DNA of 64,000 bases from Deltaproteobacteria bacterium (GTDB lineage Bacteria; Myxococcota_A; UBA9042; PHBI01; JACKFB01), in assembly GCA_020632695.1 (NCBI GenBank), contig JACKFB010000022.1, positions 1 through 64,000 of the forward strand, written 5' to 3'. Below are positions 37,251 through 45,363 of the stretch, piece by piece; the first letter of the stretch is position 1; each line of letters starts with the position of its first letter. The position numbers and the translations under genes were made by a program. Under the pieces are notes generated by a model, which was given only the letters and a program-made list of their open reading frames with translations, did not search any database and was not told the origin of the DNA.

Positions 37251-38964
37251 TCACCTGCTCGGCCGCCTGCTCCGGCTCCAGATCCGTCGGTGCCCGGACG
37301 GCGTCGGCGCCGGCCTCGGCACCGTCGGCGCAGGCCACCCGCAGCACGGTCCGCTCACCCAGGCTCTCGGCCAGCGCGCTCGCGTCCGGGCCCTCGACCG
37401 GCGCGATGCACAGCGCTACCAGCCCGGCGTCGACCAGGTGGCGCGCCACCTCGGCGAGGCTCTCTCCCTGGGCGCCGCCGTCGATGACGTGCACCGCGCA
37501 GCCGCGGTCGAAGAGCCGCCGCTCCATCGCGTAGGCCAGCCCGGCCGCCGCGTCGCCCTCGCCTCCAGCCAGCCAGACCAGCACGCCCGGGTGCCCGAAG
37601 CGCGCGGCCCGCTCCCCGGCGCTCACCCCGCTCTTGGGCAGCTCGGCCAGCCGGGCCTCGGCGGCGCTCTCCCGGCCGTCGGTGCGGCAGATCATGCCGG
37701 CGCCGACGGTGTTGTTGGTCATCGAGTCGATGACGATGAAGGCGCCCATCGCCCGGTTGTCGTCGTAGGCGTCGAAGACCAGCGGGCGGCTGACCCGCAC
37801 GGCGACCCGCCCGATGGCGTTGAGTCCGAGGGTCTCGGCCTCGCTGCGCTCGTCCAGCGTGTCCAGGTCCACGTCGTAGCGGACCTCCTCGAGCCAGCCG
37901 GTCAGGTACCGCGCGCCGTGCTTGAGCAGGTACGACTTGCCGGTGTCGAGCGGCGTCGCGCTCATCCACACCACCATCGCGTCGAAGCCGTGGGAGACGC
38001 GCGGGGTGTCGTGCGGGTGGGCCAGCACGTCGCCGCGGCTCACGTCGACCTCGTCCTCCAGGCGCAGGACCACCGACTGGGGCGCGAAGGCCTCGCTCAG
38101 CTCGCCGTCGTAGGTGTCGATGGCGCGGACGCGGCTGGTGGTGCCCGAGGGCAGCACCACGACCGGGTCGCCCTTCTTCACGACGCCCGAGACGATCTGG
38201 GCGGCGAACCCGCGGTAGTCCAGGTGCGGCCGCACCACGTACTGCACGGGGTAGCGGAACACTTCCAGGTTGCGGCTGGCGCGCAGGTCCACCGTCTGGA
38301 GGATGTCCAGCATCGAGCCGCCGCCGTACCAGGGCGTCTTCTCCGAGCGGTGCACCACGTTGTCGCCCATGAGCGCGCTGATGGGCAGGAAGCGCACCTC
38401 GGCGAAGCTGAGCCGCGACGCGAAGGCCTGGAACTCGTCGCGGATACGCTCGTAGACGTCCTGGTCGAAGTCGACCAGATCCATCTTGTTGACCGCCACG
38501 ATCAGGTAGGGGATGCCCAGCAACGACGCGATGAAGGCGTGGCGGCGGGACTGCTGCAGCACGCCGAGGCGGGCGTCGATGAGGATGATGGCCAGGTCGG
38601 CGGTGGACGCGCCGGTGGCCATGTTCCGCGTGTACTGGATGTGGCCGGGGGTGTCGGCGATGATGAACTTGCGCGTCGACGTGGTGAAGTAGCGGTAGGC
38701 CACGTCGATGGTGATGCCCTGCTCGCGCTCGGCGCGCAGGCCGTCGGTGATCCGGGCCAGGTCCAGCCCGCCGCTGGCGCCGCGCTCGGTGGCGTCGGCG
38801 AGCTGGTCGTCGTAGACCGCGTCCGTGTCCACCAGCAGGCGGCCGATGAGCGTCGACTTGCCGTCATCGACCGAACCGACGGCGACGAAGCGCAGCAGGT
38901 CCTTCTGCTCGTGGCGCTCGAGGAAGGTGTGGATGTCGGTGTCGAGAGTGTCCGCGTGGCTCAT
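37210..38964 (-). CDS. cysN: sulfate adenylyltransferase large subunit (CysN) with degenerate APS-kinase tail
   Basis: The 584-residue GTPase drives ATP sulfurylase in sulfate assimilation. Residues 20-440 are normal CysN: P-loop GSVDDGKST, switch region EREQGITIDVAYRYF, DTPGH, NKMDLVDFD, then two beta-barrels. The last 145 residues resemble CysC (APS kinase) in RFGHPGVLVWLAGG and CAVHVIDGG, but the kinase P-loop GLSGAGKS reads GGEGDAAA, with no Lys, and the domain is short. It is therefore probably a dead APS kinase kept as a tail. The ATG overlaps the cysD stop (TGATG). Three 41-bp units lie at its 3' end. Confidence 0.88.
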   Translation of the reverse strand: MSHADTLDTDIHTFLERHEQKDLLRFVAVGSVDDGKSTLIGRLLVDTDAVYDDQLADATERGASGGLDLARITDGLRAEREQGITIDVAYRYFTTSTRKFIIADTPGHIQYTRNMATGASTADLAIILIDARLGVLQQSRRHAFIASLLGIPYLIVAVNKMDLVDFDQDVYERIRDEFQAFASRLSFAEVRFLPISALMGDNVVHRSEKTPWYGGGSMLDILQTVDLRASRNLEVFRYPVQYVVRPHLDYRGFAAQIVSGVVKKGDPVVVLPSGTTSRVRAIDTYDGELSEAFAPQSVVLRLEDEVDVSRGDVLAHPHDTPRVSHGFDAMVVWMSATPLDTGKSYLLKHGARYLTGWLEEVRYDVDLDTLDERSEAETLGLNAIGRVAVRVSRPLVFDAYDDNRAMGAFIVIDSMTNNTVGAGMICRTDGRESAAEARLAELPKSGVSAGERAARFGHPGVLVWLAGGEGDAAAGLAYAMERRLFDRGCAVHVIDGGAQGESLAEVARHLVDAGLVALCIAPVEGPDASALAESLGERTVLRVACADGAEAGADAVRAPTDLEPEQAAEQVIAALEARGTKLGG

Positions 38965-39884
38965 CAGAAATAGCCCTCGCGCTTCTTCTTCTCCATCGAG
39001 CCGTCCTCGTCCGAGTCGATGAGGCGGCCCTGGCGCTCGGAGTGGCTCGCGGTGAGCATCTCCTCGATGACCTCGGGCAGGGTCGTCGCCGGAGAGCGAA
39101 TGGCGCCGGTCAGCGGGTAGCAGCCCAGGGTGCGGAAGCGCACCGTCTCGAGGTGGGGCGTCTCGCCGGGCGCGAGCGGCAGGCGGTCGTCGTCCACCAT
39201 GATGAGCTGGCCCTCGCGCTCGACCACCGGCCGCGGCGCGGCCAGGTAGAGCGGCACGATCGGGATGTTCTCCAGGTGGATGTAGAGCCAGACGTCCAGC
39301 TCGGTCCAGTTCGACAGCGGGAACACGCGGATCGACTCGCCCTTGCGGATGCGCCCGTTGTACAGGTTCCAGAGTTCGGGCCGCTGCGCCTTCGGGTCCC
39401 ACTGGTGGAAGCGGTCGCGGAACGAGTAGACCCGCTCCTTGGCGCGGGACTTCTCCTCGTCGCGGCGCGCCCCGCCGAACGCGGCGTCGAAGCGGTACTT
39501 CTCGAGGGCCTGGATGAGGCCGACGGTCTTCATCTCGACGGTGTAGGCGTTGGAGCCGTGCTCCCACGGCGTCATCCCCGCCTCGACGCCGCGCTGGTTC
39601 GTATGTACCAGCAGCTCCACGCCGAGCTCGGCGGCGATCCGGTCGCGGAAGCGGATCATCTCCCGGAACTTGAAGGTCGTGTCGATGTGCAGCAGCGGGA
39701 AGGGCAGCTTGCCGGGGTGGAAGGCCTTGAGGGCCAGCCGCAGCATCACCGACGAGTCCTTGCCGATCGAGTAGAGCATCACCGGCTTCTCGAACTCGGC
39801 CGCGACCTCGCGGATGATGTGGATGCTCTCCGCCTCCAGCGCCCGGAGGTGGGTGAGCCTCTTGTCGATCAGGTCCTTCACCAT
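38964..39884 (-). CDS. cysD: sulfate adenylyltransferase small subunit (CysD)
   Basis: This 306-residue ATP sulfurylase subunit makes APS from sulfate and ATP. The PP-loop ATPase core is clear: MLYSIGKDSSVMLRLALKAF (the SxGKDS motif), FPLLHIDTTFKFREM, FDAAFGGARRDEEKSRAKER, RVFPLSNWTELDVW and the ending MEKKKREGYF, which is very conserved in CysD. It is the first gene of a two-gene operon with cysN, coupled by a one-base overlap. No cysH, cysI or cysQ is next to it. Confidence 0.95.
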   Translation of the reverse strand: MVKDLIDKRLTHLRALEAESIHIIREVAAEFEKPVMLYSIGKDSSVMLRLALKAFHPGKLPFPLLHIDTTFKFREMIRFRDRIAAELGVELLVHTNQRGVEAGMTPWEHGSNAYTVEMKTVGLIQALEKYRFDAAFGGARRDEEKSRAKERVYSFRDRFHQWDPKAQRPELWNLYNGRIRKGESIRVFPLSNWTELDVWLYIHLENIPIVPLYLAAPRPVVEREGQLIMVDDDRLPLAPGETPHLETVRFRTLGCYPLTGAIRSPATTLPEVIEEMLTASHSERQGRLIDSDEDGSMEKKKREGYF

Positions 39885-39955
39885 CGAACGTCTCGCTCCC
39901 GCGTGCCCGGCCGGGCCCGACTCCCCTGAGCGAGACGGCCCCCGAGCGTCCGGGG

Positions 39956-39985
39956 CGTATACCCTCGGAAGGGGGCTCGCGTCAC
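39956..39985 (-). promoter_or_regulatory. possible cysD promoter
   Basis: On the minus strand GTGACG (39985-39980) and TATACG (39961-39956), 18 bp apart, form a weak sigma-70-like pair about 70 bp upstream of the cysD ATG. No CysB or other regulator site was recognised. Confidence 0.3.
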
Positions 39986-40029
39986 GTCCAGAATGAGCCG
40001 CGAGGCCACCCCGCGCCCTCCCCGACCCG

Positions 40030-41232
40030 TCAGACGCGCTCGATGACCATGGCGGTGGCGACGCCGGCGCCGCCGCAGATGGACACGAGGCCCAGGGTCT
40101 TGTCGCGCCGCTCCAGCTCGTCGAGCACGGTGGCCACCAGCATGCCCCCGGTGGCGCCCAGCGGGTGCCCCATGGCGATGGCCCCGCCGTTGACGTTGAA
40201 GCGCTCCTCGTCGACGTCGAGCGCGCGGATGTAGTGCAGCATCACCGAGGCGAAGGACTCGTTGACCTCGAAGAGATCGACGTCGCGGGTCTCGGCGCCC
40301 GCCAGGCGCAGCGCGCGCTGGCTGGCCTCCACGTTGCCGGTCAGCATGATGACCGGCTCCACCGAGTAGTTGGCGACGGCGCGGATGCGGGCGCGGGCGC
40401 GCAAGCCCAGGGCGTGGGCCTTGGCGCGGTTGCCCACCAGCACCAGGGAGGCGCCGTCGGCCAGCGACGGCGAGGTGCCCAGGTGGTGGAGGTGGCGGAT
40501 CTTCTGCGCCTCGGGGTAGCGGCTCAGGGCCAGATCGTTGGCGCCCTGGGTGCCGATGCGCGTGAAGAGCGCCGGCATGGACGCCAGCTCGGCCAGGGAC
40601 GCCGTGTCGCGGATCAGCTCGTCGCGGGCGAGCAGCGGGCGGCCCTCCTCGTCGTCGACCGGCACCAGCGAGCGGCGGAAGCGGTTGGTGTCGCGCGCGG
40701 CGCGGGCGCGCTGCTGCGAGCGCAGGCCGTAGGCGTCCAGCTCGGCGCGCTCGTACCCCTCGAGGGTGGCGATGAGATCGGCCGAGATGCCCATGTTGAT
40801 GAAGCCGCTGACCCGCGCCACGTCCGGGTCCGAGAACCAGGCGCCGCCGTCCGAGTACATCGGCACCCGCGACAGCGACTCGACGCCGCCCGCCACCACG
40901 AGCCCCGCCATGCCGGTGGAGACCTGGGTGGCCGCCATGCCGACGGCCGAGAGCCCCGACGCGCAGAAGCGGTTGATGGTCACGCCGGAGACGTGGTGAT
41001 TCCAGCCGGCGTAGAGCGCCGCGATCTTGGCGATGTTGGCGCCCTGCTCGCCGGTGGCGGTCACGCAGCCGAGGATGACGTCGTCCACCTCGGCGCTGGG
41101 CAGCGCGTTGCGCCCCTGGGCCGCCCGCATCAGCCCGGCGATGAGCTCGATCGGCTTCACCTTGTGCAGGGATCCGGCGTCCTTGGCCTTGCCCCGCGGG
41201 GTGCGGACGGCGTCGAGGATGAAGGCGTCCAT
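40030..41232 (-). CDS. acetyl-CoA C-acyltransferase (thiolase)
   Basis: The 400-residue protein is a full classical thiolase: RTPRGKAKDAGSL, nucleophilic Cys in NRFCASGLSAV (near residue 90), GGVESLSRVPM, the His-bearing NGGAIAMGHPLGATG and the second catalytic Cys in SICGGAG. It cleaves 3-ketoacyl-CoA in beta-oxidation or condenses acyl-CoAs. The ATG shares a base with the stop of the upstream thiolase-like gene, and it is last in a four-gene overlapping operon with a carotenoid oxygenase. Confidence 0.9.
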   Translation of the reverse strand: MDAFILDAVRTPRGKAKDAGSLHKVKPIELIAGLMRAAQGRNALPSAEVDDVILGCVTATGEQGANIAKIAALYAGWNHHVSGVTINRFCASGLSAVGMAATQVSTGMAGLVVAGGVESLSRVPMYSDGGAWFSDPDVARVSGFINMGISADLIATLEGYERAELDAYGLRSQQRARAARDTNRFRRSLVPVDDEEGRPLLARDELIRDTASLAELASMPALFTRIGTQGANDLALSRYPEAQKIRHLHHLGTSPSLADGASLVLVGNRAKAHALGLRARARIRAVANYSVEPVIMLTGNVEASQRALRLAGAETRDVDLFEVNESFASVMLHYIRALDVDEERFNVNGGAIAMGHPLGATGGMLVATVLDELERRDKTLGLVSICGGAGVATAMVIERV

Positions 41233-42488
41233 CAGCCCTCCCGCCCGACGACGAAGCTGACGGTGGTGGTCGCCGAGCCGCCGATGTTCATCGTCTGGAT
41301 GCGGCGCGCCCCGGGGATCTGGGCGGCTCCGGCGCGGCCGGTGACCTGGCGCCAGGCGTCCACGAGCATGCGCACGCCGGTGGCGCCGACCGGGTGGCCG
41401 CAGCCCAGCAGGCCTCCGCCCGGGTTCAGCGGGAGGCTGCCGCCGGGCGCGAGTCGGCCCTGCTCGATGGCGCGGTGGCTCTGGCCGGGCGCGGTGACGC
41501 CCATGTGGTCGATCTGCATGTAGGCACTGATGGTGAAGCAGTCGTGGACTTCCAGGCCGTCCACCTGCTCCACGGAGGCGAGGGAGGCGCGGCGGCGCGC
41601 GTCATCAGCGGTCGCGCGCAGATGAGGAAACAGGTACTCGCCCTCGGCGCTTGCCGCAAGCTTATCACCCAGCGCGATGGGTGCGGTGCGGTGACCCCAG
41701 CCGAGCACCCGCGCACGCGGGCCTGCGCCAGATGCGCGGCGCCGCTGCCATGCGGTCGCGAAACGCTCCGACGCCAGGATGAGCGCGGCGGCCCCGTCGG
41801 TGATCCGACCGCAGTCCTGCTTGCGGAGGCGCCCCTCGACGATGGGGTTGAGGCGATCGTCGTCGCTGAAGGCCTCGGGGTCGAAGCGCCAGTCACGGGC
41901 CTGGGCCAGCGGATTGCGCCGGGCGTTGTCCATGGCCTGGCGCGCGAGCGCGTGGAGGTGGGCGTGGTCGAGGCCGTACCGCTCCGCGTAGGCGTCGGCG
42001 ATGAGGCTGAACTGGTGCGGCCAGACGAAGGCGGCGCCGTCGGGGGGCGGCGACTCGCGCCCGGCCAGGGCCGCGACGCCCAGGTGCTGCGCCGCGACGG
42101 CGCCGGGGACGTTGCGCATCTCCTCGACCCCGACCACGCAGGCCACGTCGTAACGCCCGGCCTCCAGCTCGGCCATGGCGGCGAGCACGGCCAGGCTGCC
42201 CGAGGCGCAGGCGCCCTCGTGGCGCGCGGCCGGCAGGCCCGCGAAGGCGGGGTGCAGTGACGCGAAGACACCGCCGAGCTGGCCCTGCTGGGAGAAGAGC
42301 TCGGCGGTGAAGTTGCCCACGTGCACCGTCTGGACGTCGGCGGGTTCGAGCCCGGCGGCCTCGAGCGCGGCGAAGGTGGCGTCGGCCATCATGTCGCGCA
42401 GGCCCAGGCCCTCGCGCGACCAGCAGCGGGCGAAGTCGGTCTGGGCGCCGCCGAGCACGGAGACGGCCGGCGACGGGGCCACGCTCAC
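41232..42488 (-). CDS. thiolase-like (SCP-x/acetyl-CoA acetyltransferase type) enzyme
   Basis: The 418-residue protein starts at a GTG (42488) overlapping the oxygenase stop by four bases. The first active-site Cys is present (HEGACASGSLAVLAA), as are GVEEMRNVPG and GCGHPVGATGVRM with the His. The final Cys motif of classical thiolases is replaced by NIGGSATTTV, which marks the SCP2/SCP-x thiolase-like branch, often acting on branched or ring-derived acyl-CoAs. Together with the normal thiolase next to it, it may process the acyl chain made from a cleaved substrate. Confidence 0.82.
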   Translation of the reverse strand: MSVAPSPAVSVLGGAQTDFARCWSREGLGLRDMMADATFAALEAAGLEPADVQTVHVGNFTAELFSQQGQLGGVFASLHPAFAGLPAARHEGACASGSLAVLAAMAELEAGRYDVACVVGVEEMRNVPGAVAAQHLGVAALAGRESPPPDGAAFVWPHQFSLIADAYAERYGLDHAHLHALARQAMDNARRNPLAQARDWRFDPEAFSDDDRLNPIVEGRLRKQDCGRITDGAAALILASERFATAWQRRRASGAGPRARVLGWGHRTAPIALGDKLAASAEGEYLFPHLRATADDARRRASLASVEQVDGLEVHDCFTISAYMQIDHMGVTAPGQSHRAIEQGRLAPGGSLPLNPGGGLLGCGHPVGATGVRMLVDAWRQVTGRAGAAQIPGARRIQTMNIGGSATTTVSFVVGREG

Positions 42489-43903
42489 GCAGTCTCCGCG
42501 GGCGCCCAGCAGGCGTGGAAGCCCAGCGGCACGCGCCGCGGCAGCTCGACGGTGCAGAGCGGCGGCGCCTCGAAGTCCTGGCCGTCGAGCACGACCACGG
42601 CGCTGGTGTCGTCGCGGGCGTCGGTGACGAAGCTGAGCACGTAGCCGTCGTCCTCGGCCCGGGCGCCCTCGCGCGGCACGAAGACGGCCTCGGAGCCGAA
42701 GCGCCCCTCGCCGAAGCGGTGGGTGAGCGAGCGGCCCGTCTCCAGGTCGTACTTCACCAGCCCGTCGAAGCAGAGCGTCGGCGTGTCGGCGACGCTGACC
42801 AGCCAGGCGTGGCGCGTGGGGCGGCCGGCGCGGCCCTGGTCGATGGCCGGGAACTCGGTCACCAGGTCGTCGACCGGCGCCTCGGTGGTCTGGCCGGTGC
42901 GCAGGTCGAAGCGGTAGCGGTGCAGCCGCGCCTTCAGCCGCAGGTTCGCCATCATGCGGGCCAGCGGGCCGTCGGCCGGGTCGGGGGCGGGCAGCGGCGA
43001 GGTGGTGCGGCAGGCCAGCATCTCGATGGCGTCGCCGTCCTCCCAGGCGTTGACCACGTGGTAGATGTAGCAGGGCTCCGCCTCGAACCAGCGGATCTCG
43101 CTGCCCGCGGAGTGCCGGGGGAGCACGCCGAAGCGGGCGGGCAGGTCTGGGTGGTAGTCGATGAGCCAGCGCCCGGCCGCCAGGGCATCGGCGCGGTGGA
43201 AGACCGGCAGGTCCATCAGCACCGAGTAGCGCTCGGTGAAGGCCATGTCGTGGGGCAGGCGCGGGCCGGGCAGCGCGACCTCGGTCAGGTGGGTGAGGCG
43301 GCCGCCTCGTGACACCACGCCGTAGCGCATCCAGGGCGGGCGCGGACCGTAGTCGAAGAAGAGCAGCTCGCCCGTGCCCGGGCACACCTTGGCGTGGGCG
43401 GACACCCGGAAGGGCTGGTCGCGCGCCCAGCCGGGCGGCCCCAGGCTCTCCAGGGTGTCCGGGTCCAGGGCGACCGGCACGCCCGAGATGTACCAGAGCG
43501 CCAGCATGCGGCCGTCGTGCACCACGAGGTCGGTGTTGGCGGTGTCCTTGTACGGCGCGCCGCGGGGGTTCGTGTGGACGGGCTCCAGCAGGCCGGTCCA
43601 CAGCGCCCGCCCCGCCTCGGTCTCGGCGCGGAAGTGGTCGCTCTGGACGTAGCGGGCCCGGTAGTCCGCCCGGCCGTCCCGGAAGCTCACTGCGTGCACC
43701 ATGCCGTCGCCGTCGAACCAGTGGTAGGCGCCGGTGGCCTGGAAGCGGGCGTTGGGGCCGTTTCGCGCGTAGACGCCGCGCAGATCGCGGGGCAGCTCAC
43801 CGATGACCCGCAGGTCCCGCGCCTCGGCCTCGCCCTGCACCGGGCCGAAGGGCGGGCGCAGGTAGGGGTTCGCCGCCGCCGCGCCGGTGGTCGCCGCGCT
43901 CAC
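42485..43903 (-). CDS. carotenoid cleavage oxygenase (RPE65/lignostilbene dioxygenase family)
   Basis: The 472-residue seven-bladed-propeller protein has a non-haem Fe(II) held by four His: candidates are VSAHAKVCP, LPHDMAFTE, CYIYHVVNAWE and GFHACWAP, in the right order and spacing. RNGPNARF and YHWFDGDGMVHAV near the N-terminus are strong family signatures. It cleaves a C=C bond of a carotenoid, apocarotenoid or stilbene with O2. The GTG start overlaps the tandem glutaredoxin gene stop (GTGA). Being in one operon with two thiolases is unusual and suggests degradation of the cleaved aldehyde or acid. Confidence 0.92.
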   Translation of the reverse strand: MSAATTGAAAANPYLRPPFGPVQGEAEARDLRVIGELPRDLRGVYARNGPNARFQATGAYHWFDGDGMVHAVSFRDGRADYRARYVQSDHFRAETEAGRALWTGLLEPVHTNPRGAPYKDTANTDLVVHDGRMLALWYISGVPVALDPDTLESLGPPGWARDQPFRVSAHAKVCPGTGELLFFDYGPRPPWMRYGVVSRGGRLTHLTEVALPGPRLPHDMAFTERYSVLMDLPVFHRADALAAGRWLIDYHPDLPARFGVLPRHSAGSEIRWFEAEPCYIYHVVNAWEDGDAIEMLACRTTSPLPAPDPADGPLARMMANLRLKARLHRYRFDLRTGQTTEAPVDDLVTEFPAIDQGRAGRPTRHAWLVSVADTPTLCFDGLVKYDLETGRSLTHRFGEGRFGSEAVFVPREGARAEDDGYVLSFVTDARDDTSAVVVLDGQDFEAPPLCTVELPRRVPLGFHACWAPAETA

Positions 43904-44613
43904 GCCGCCGCTCCGTAGGTGCGGTCGAGCCAGGCGACGATGTCGTCGGATTCGTACATGGCGATGTCCTCATTTGGATCCACCAGGTAGGGCACCATCA
44001 TCCGGCCGCCGCGAGCGACCAGCTCGGCGCGCCGCGAGCCCCCCTTCGCCACGTTGTGCACCCGGTAGTCCAGCCCGAGGGCGCAGAGCTTCTCGCGCGC
44101 CTTGCGGCAGTAGGGCGAGCCCTCGAAGTTCCACAGCTCCAGGAGCTGCGGCGGCTGCGGGCGGTCGCGGCGGCGCGGGTCCAGGGCGCCGCCCCGGGAG
44201 CGCACGAGGCTGGCCACCGCGGAGGTGACGGTGGTCGCCGGCGCGAGCACCTTCGAGAGCGTGGGGCGCCCTTCGCCGTAGGTGCGGTGGAGGTAGTCGA
44301 TGATGTCCTCGGACTCGTGCAGGGCGCGCCCGGTGTTGGGGTCGACCAGGAAGGGGAAGAGCGCCTTGCCCGACTCGGTCGTGGCGCGGCCGCGGTTTTG
44401 GACGGCGCCCTTGGGGCAGGCGCGGGAGATGTAGTCCAGGTCCATCTCGCTGAGCACCTCGCGCACCTTCCGGCAGAAGGGGCAGGACTCGAACTCGTAG
44501 AGCTCGAGCGGCTCGGCCGGCTGCACCCGCGCAGGCCAGCGCACGAAGACCCCCCGACCCCCGCGCGCGATCGAGGCCAGCCAGGATTGTGCGTCATCGA
44601 GCGAGAGAGCCAT
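43900..44613 (-). CDS. tandem glutaredoxin/GST-N domain protein
   Basis: The 237-residue protein has two thioredoxin-fold domains: residues 38-125 with LYEFESCPFCRKVREVL (a complete CxxC) and FLVDPNTGRALHESEDI, and residues 150-237 with LWNFEGSPYCRKAREKLCAL (SPYC, only the second Cys) and YLVDPNEDIAMYESDDIVAW. Both have the cis-Pro and the glutathione-binding ES/SD turn. This duplicated form occurs in bacteria and plastids; a thiol-disulfide or glutathione-transfer role is likely. It is the first gene of the operon with the oxygenase and thiolases, and shows no signal peptide. Confidence 0.8.
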   Translation of the reverse strand: MALSLDDAQSWLASIARGGRGVFVRWPARVQPAEPLELYEFESCPFCRKVREVLSEMDLDYISRACPKGAVQNRGRATTESGKALFPFLVDPNTGRALHESEDIIDYLHRTYGEGRPTLSKVLAPATTVTSAVASLVRSRGGALDPRRRDRPQPPQLLELWNFEGSPYCRKAREKLCALGLDYRVHNVAKGGSRRAELVARGGRMMVPYLVDPNEDIAMYESDDIVAWLDRTYGAAA

Positions 44614-44735
44614 CCGCCGCCTCCGTGTTCGCGCGTCGCCGCGATACTGGCGCGATCGGCCTGGCGAGTCCACGGCAGGGCCCTGGTGCGACCGGATTGC
44701 AGATCCTGGCGCGGATGACCGATATAGTCTCCGAG

Positions 44736-45083
44736 ATGAGCATCCTGTCGACCATGGCGGTGGCGGGCAGCGGCGCGCGGGCGGCCTCGGTGGCCTTGGG
44801 CGCCGTGGCGCACAACGTCGCGAACCTGAACACCGACGGCTTCCAGGCCAGCCGCGCCGTGGCGCGGGAGGTGGCCGGCGGCGGCGTCGAGGCGCGGCTG
44901 GCGCCGACGGGGGCACCGACGCCGATGCTGCTGCGCGACGGCGAGCTGGTGGCGGGCAGCAACACGGACCTGGTGACCGAGACGGTCAACAGCGCGGTGG
45001 CCACGGCCTGCTACCGGGTCAACCTGCGCATGCTGAGCGAGGCCAGCTCACAGATCGGCACCCTGCTCGACATCATGGGCTGA
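44736..45083 (+). CDS. orphan flagellar rod/hook-like protein
   Basis: The 115-residue protein joins only the two ends of flagellar rod/hook proteins (FlgB/C/F/G/E). The N-terminal helix contains VALGAVAHNVANLNTDGFQA (usual ALxxxAxNIANxNTxGF), and the C-terminus SNTDLVTETVNSAVATACYR with LRMLSEASSQIGTLLDI matches the conserved SNVDxxxExVxxIxAQRAY helix. The middle domain is missing. No other flagellar gene is near. It may be a relic or a protein recruited to another envelope structure. MSILSTM at 44736 aligns with rod-protein starts; an ATG at 44715 is also in frame. Confidence 0.7.
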   Translation: MSILSTMAVAGSGARAASVALGAVAHNVANLNTDGFQASRAVAREVAGGGVEARLAPTGAPTPMLLRDGELVAGSNTDLVTETVNSAVATACYRVNLRMLSEASSQIGTLLDIMG

Positions 45084-45187
45084 CGGGGTCCGCGAGCGTG
45101 GCTACCGGCCGGCCTCGCCCGCACCGGCGACGCGGCTCGGCCCGGGTCGGCGATGACCTCGTGACCGGCGCCGCGGGGATCGAGAGA

Positions 45188-45251
45188 CCGAGAAGTGAGG
45201 AGCCGCCAGCCTCTGAGGGGGGACGAGAACGTGGCGGTCCCCACTTCTCGG
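45188..45251. other. stem-loop upstream of the PLP enzyme gene
   Basis: CCGAGAAGTG (45188-45197) and CACTTCTCGG (45242-45251) pair perfectly, with inner CCGCCA/TGGCGG pairing. It lies in the 280-bp gap 45084-45363, which otherwise shows nothing. It may end the rod-like gene or form a leader for the PLP gene. It does not fit the SAM or SAH riboswitch motifs I know. Confidence 0.35.
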
Positions 45252-45363
45252 AGGATCCGGCACGTCTGAACCCCGACCGCCGCCGAGTATTCCCCGCCGC
45301 ACGTCGCCGCGCCGCCCTCGCTGGCCAGTGGAACCCCCCGAGAGGCTCGGGTAATGTCGCGCC

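Noticed and set aside
45188..45363. SAM or SAH riboswitch before the Cys/Met PLP enzyme
   Set aside because: A stem-loop is present but the conserved core motifs of these riboswitches are not.
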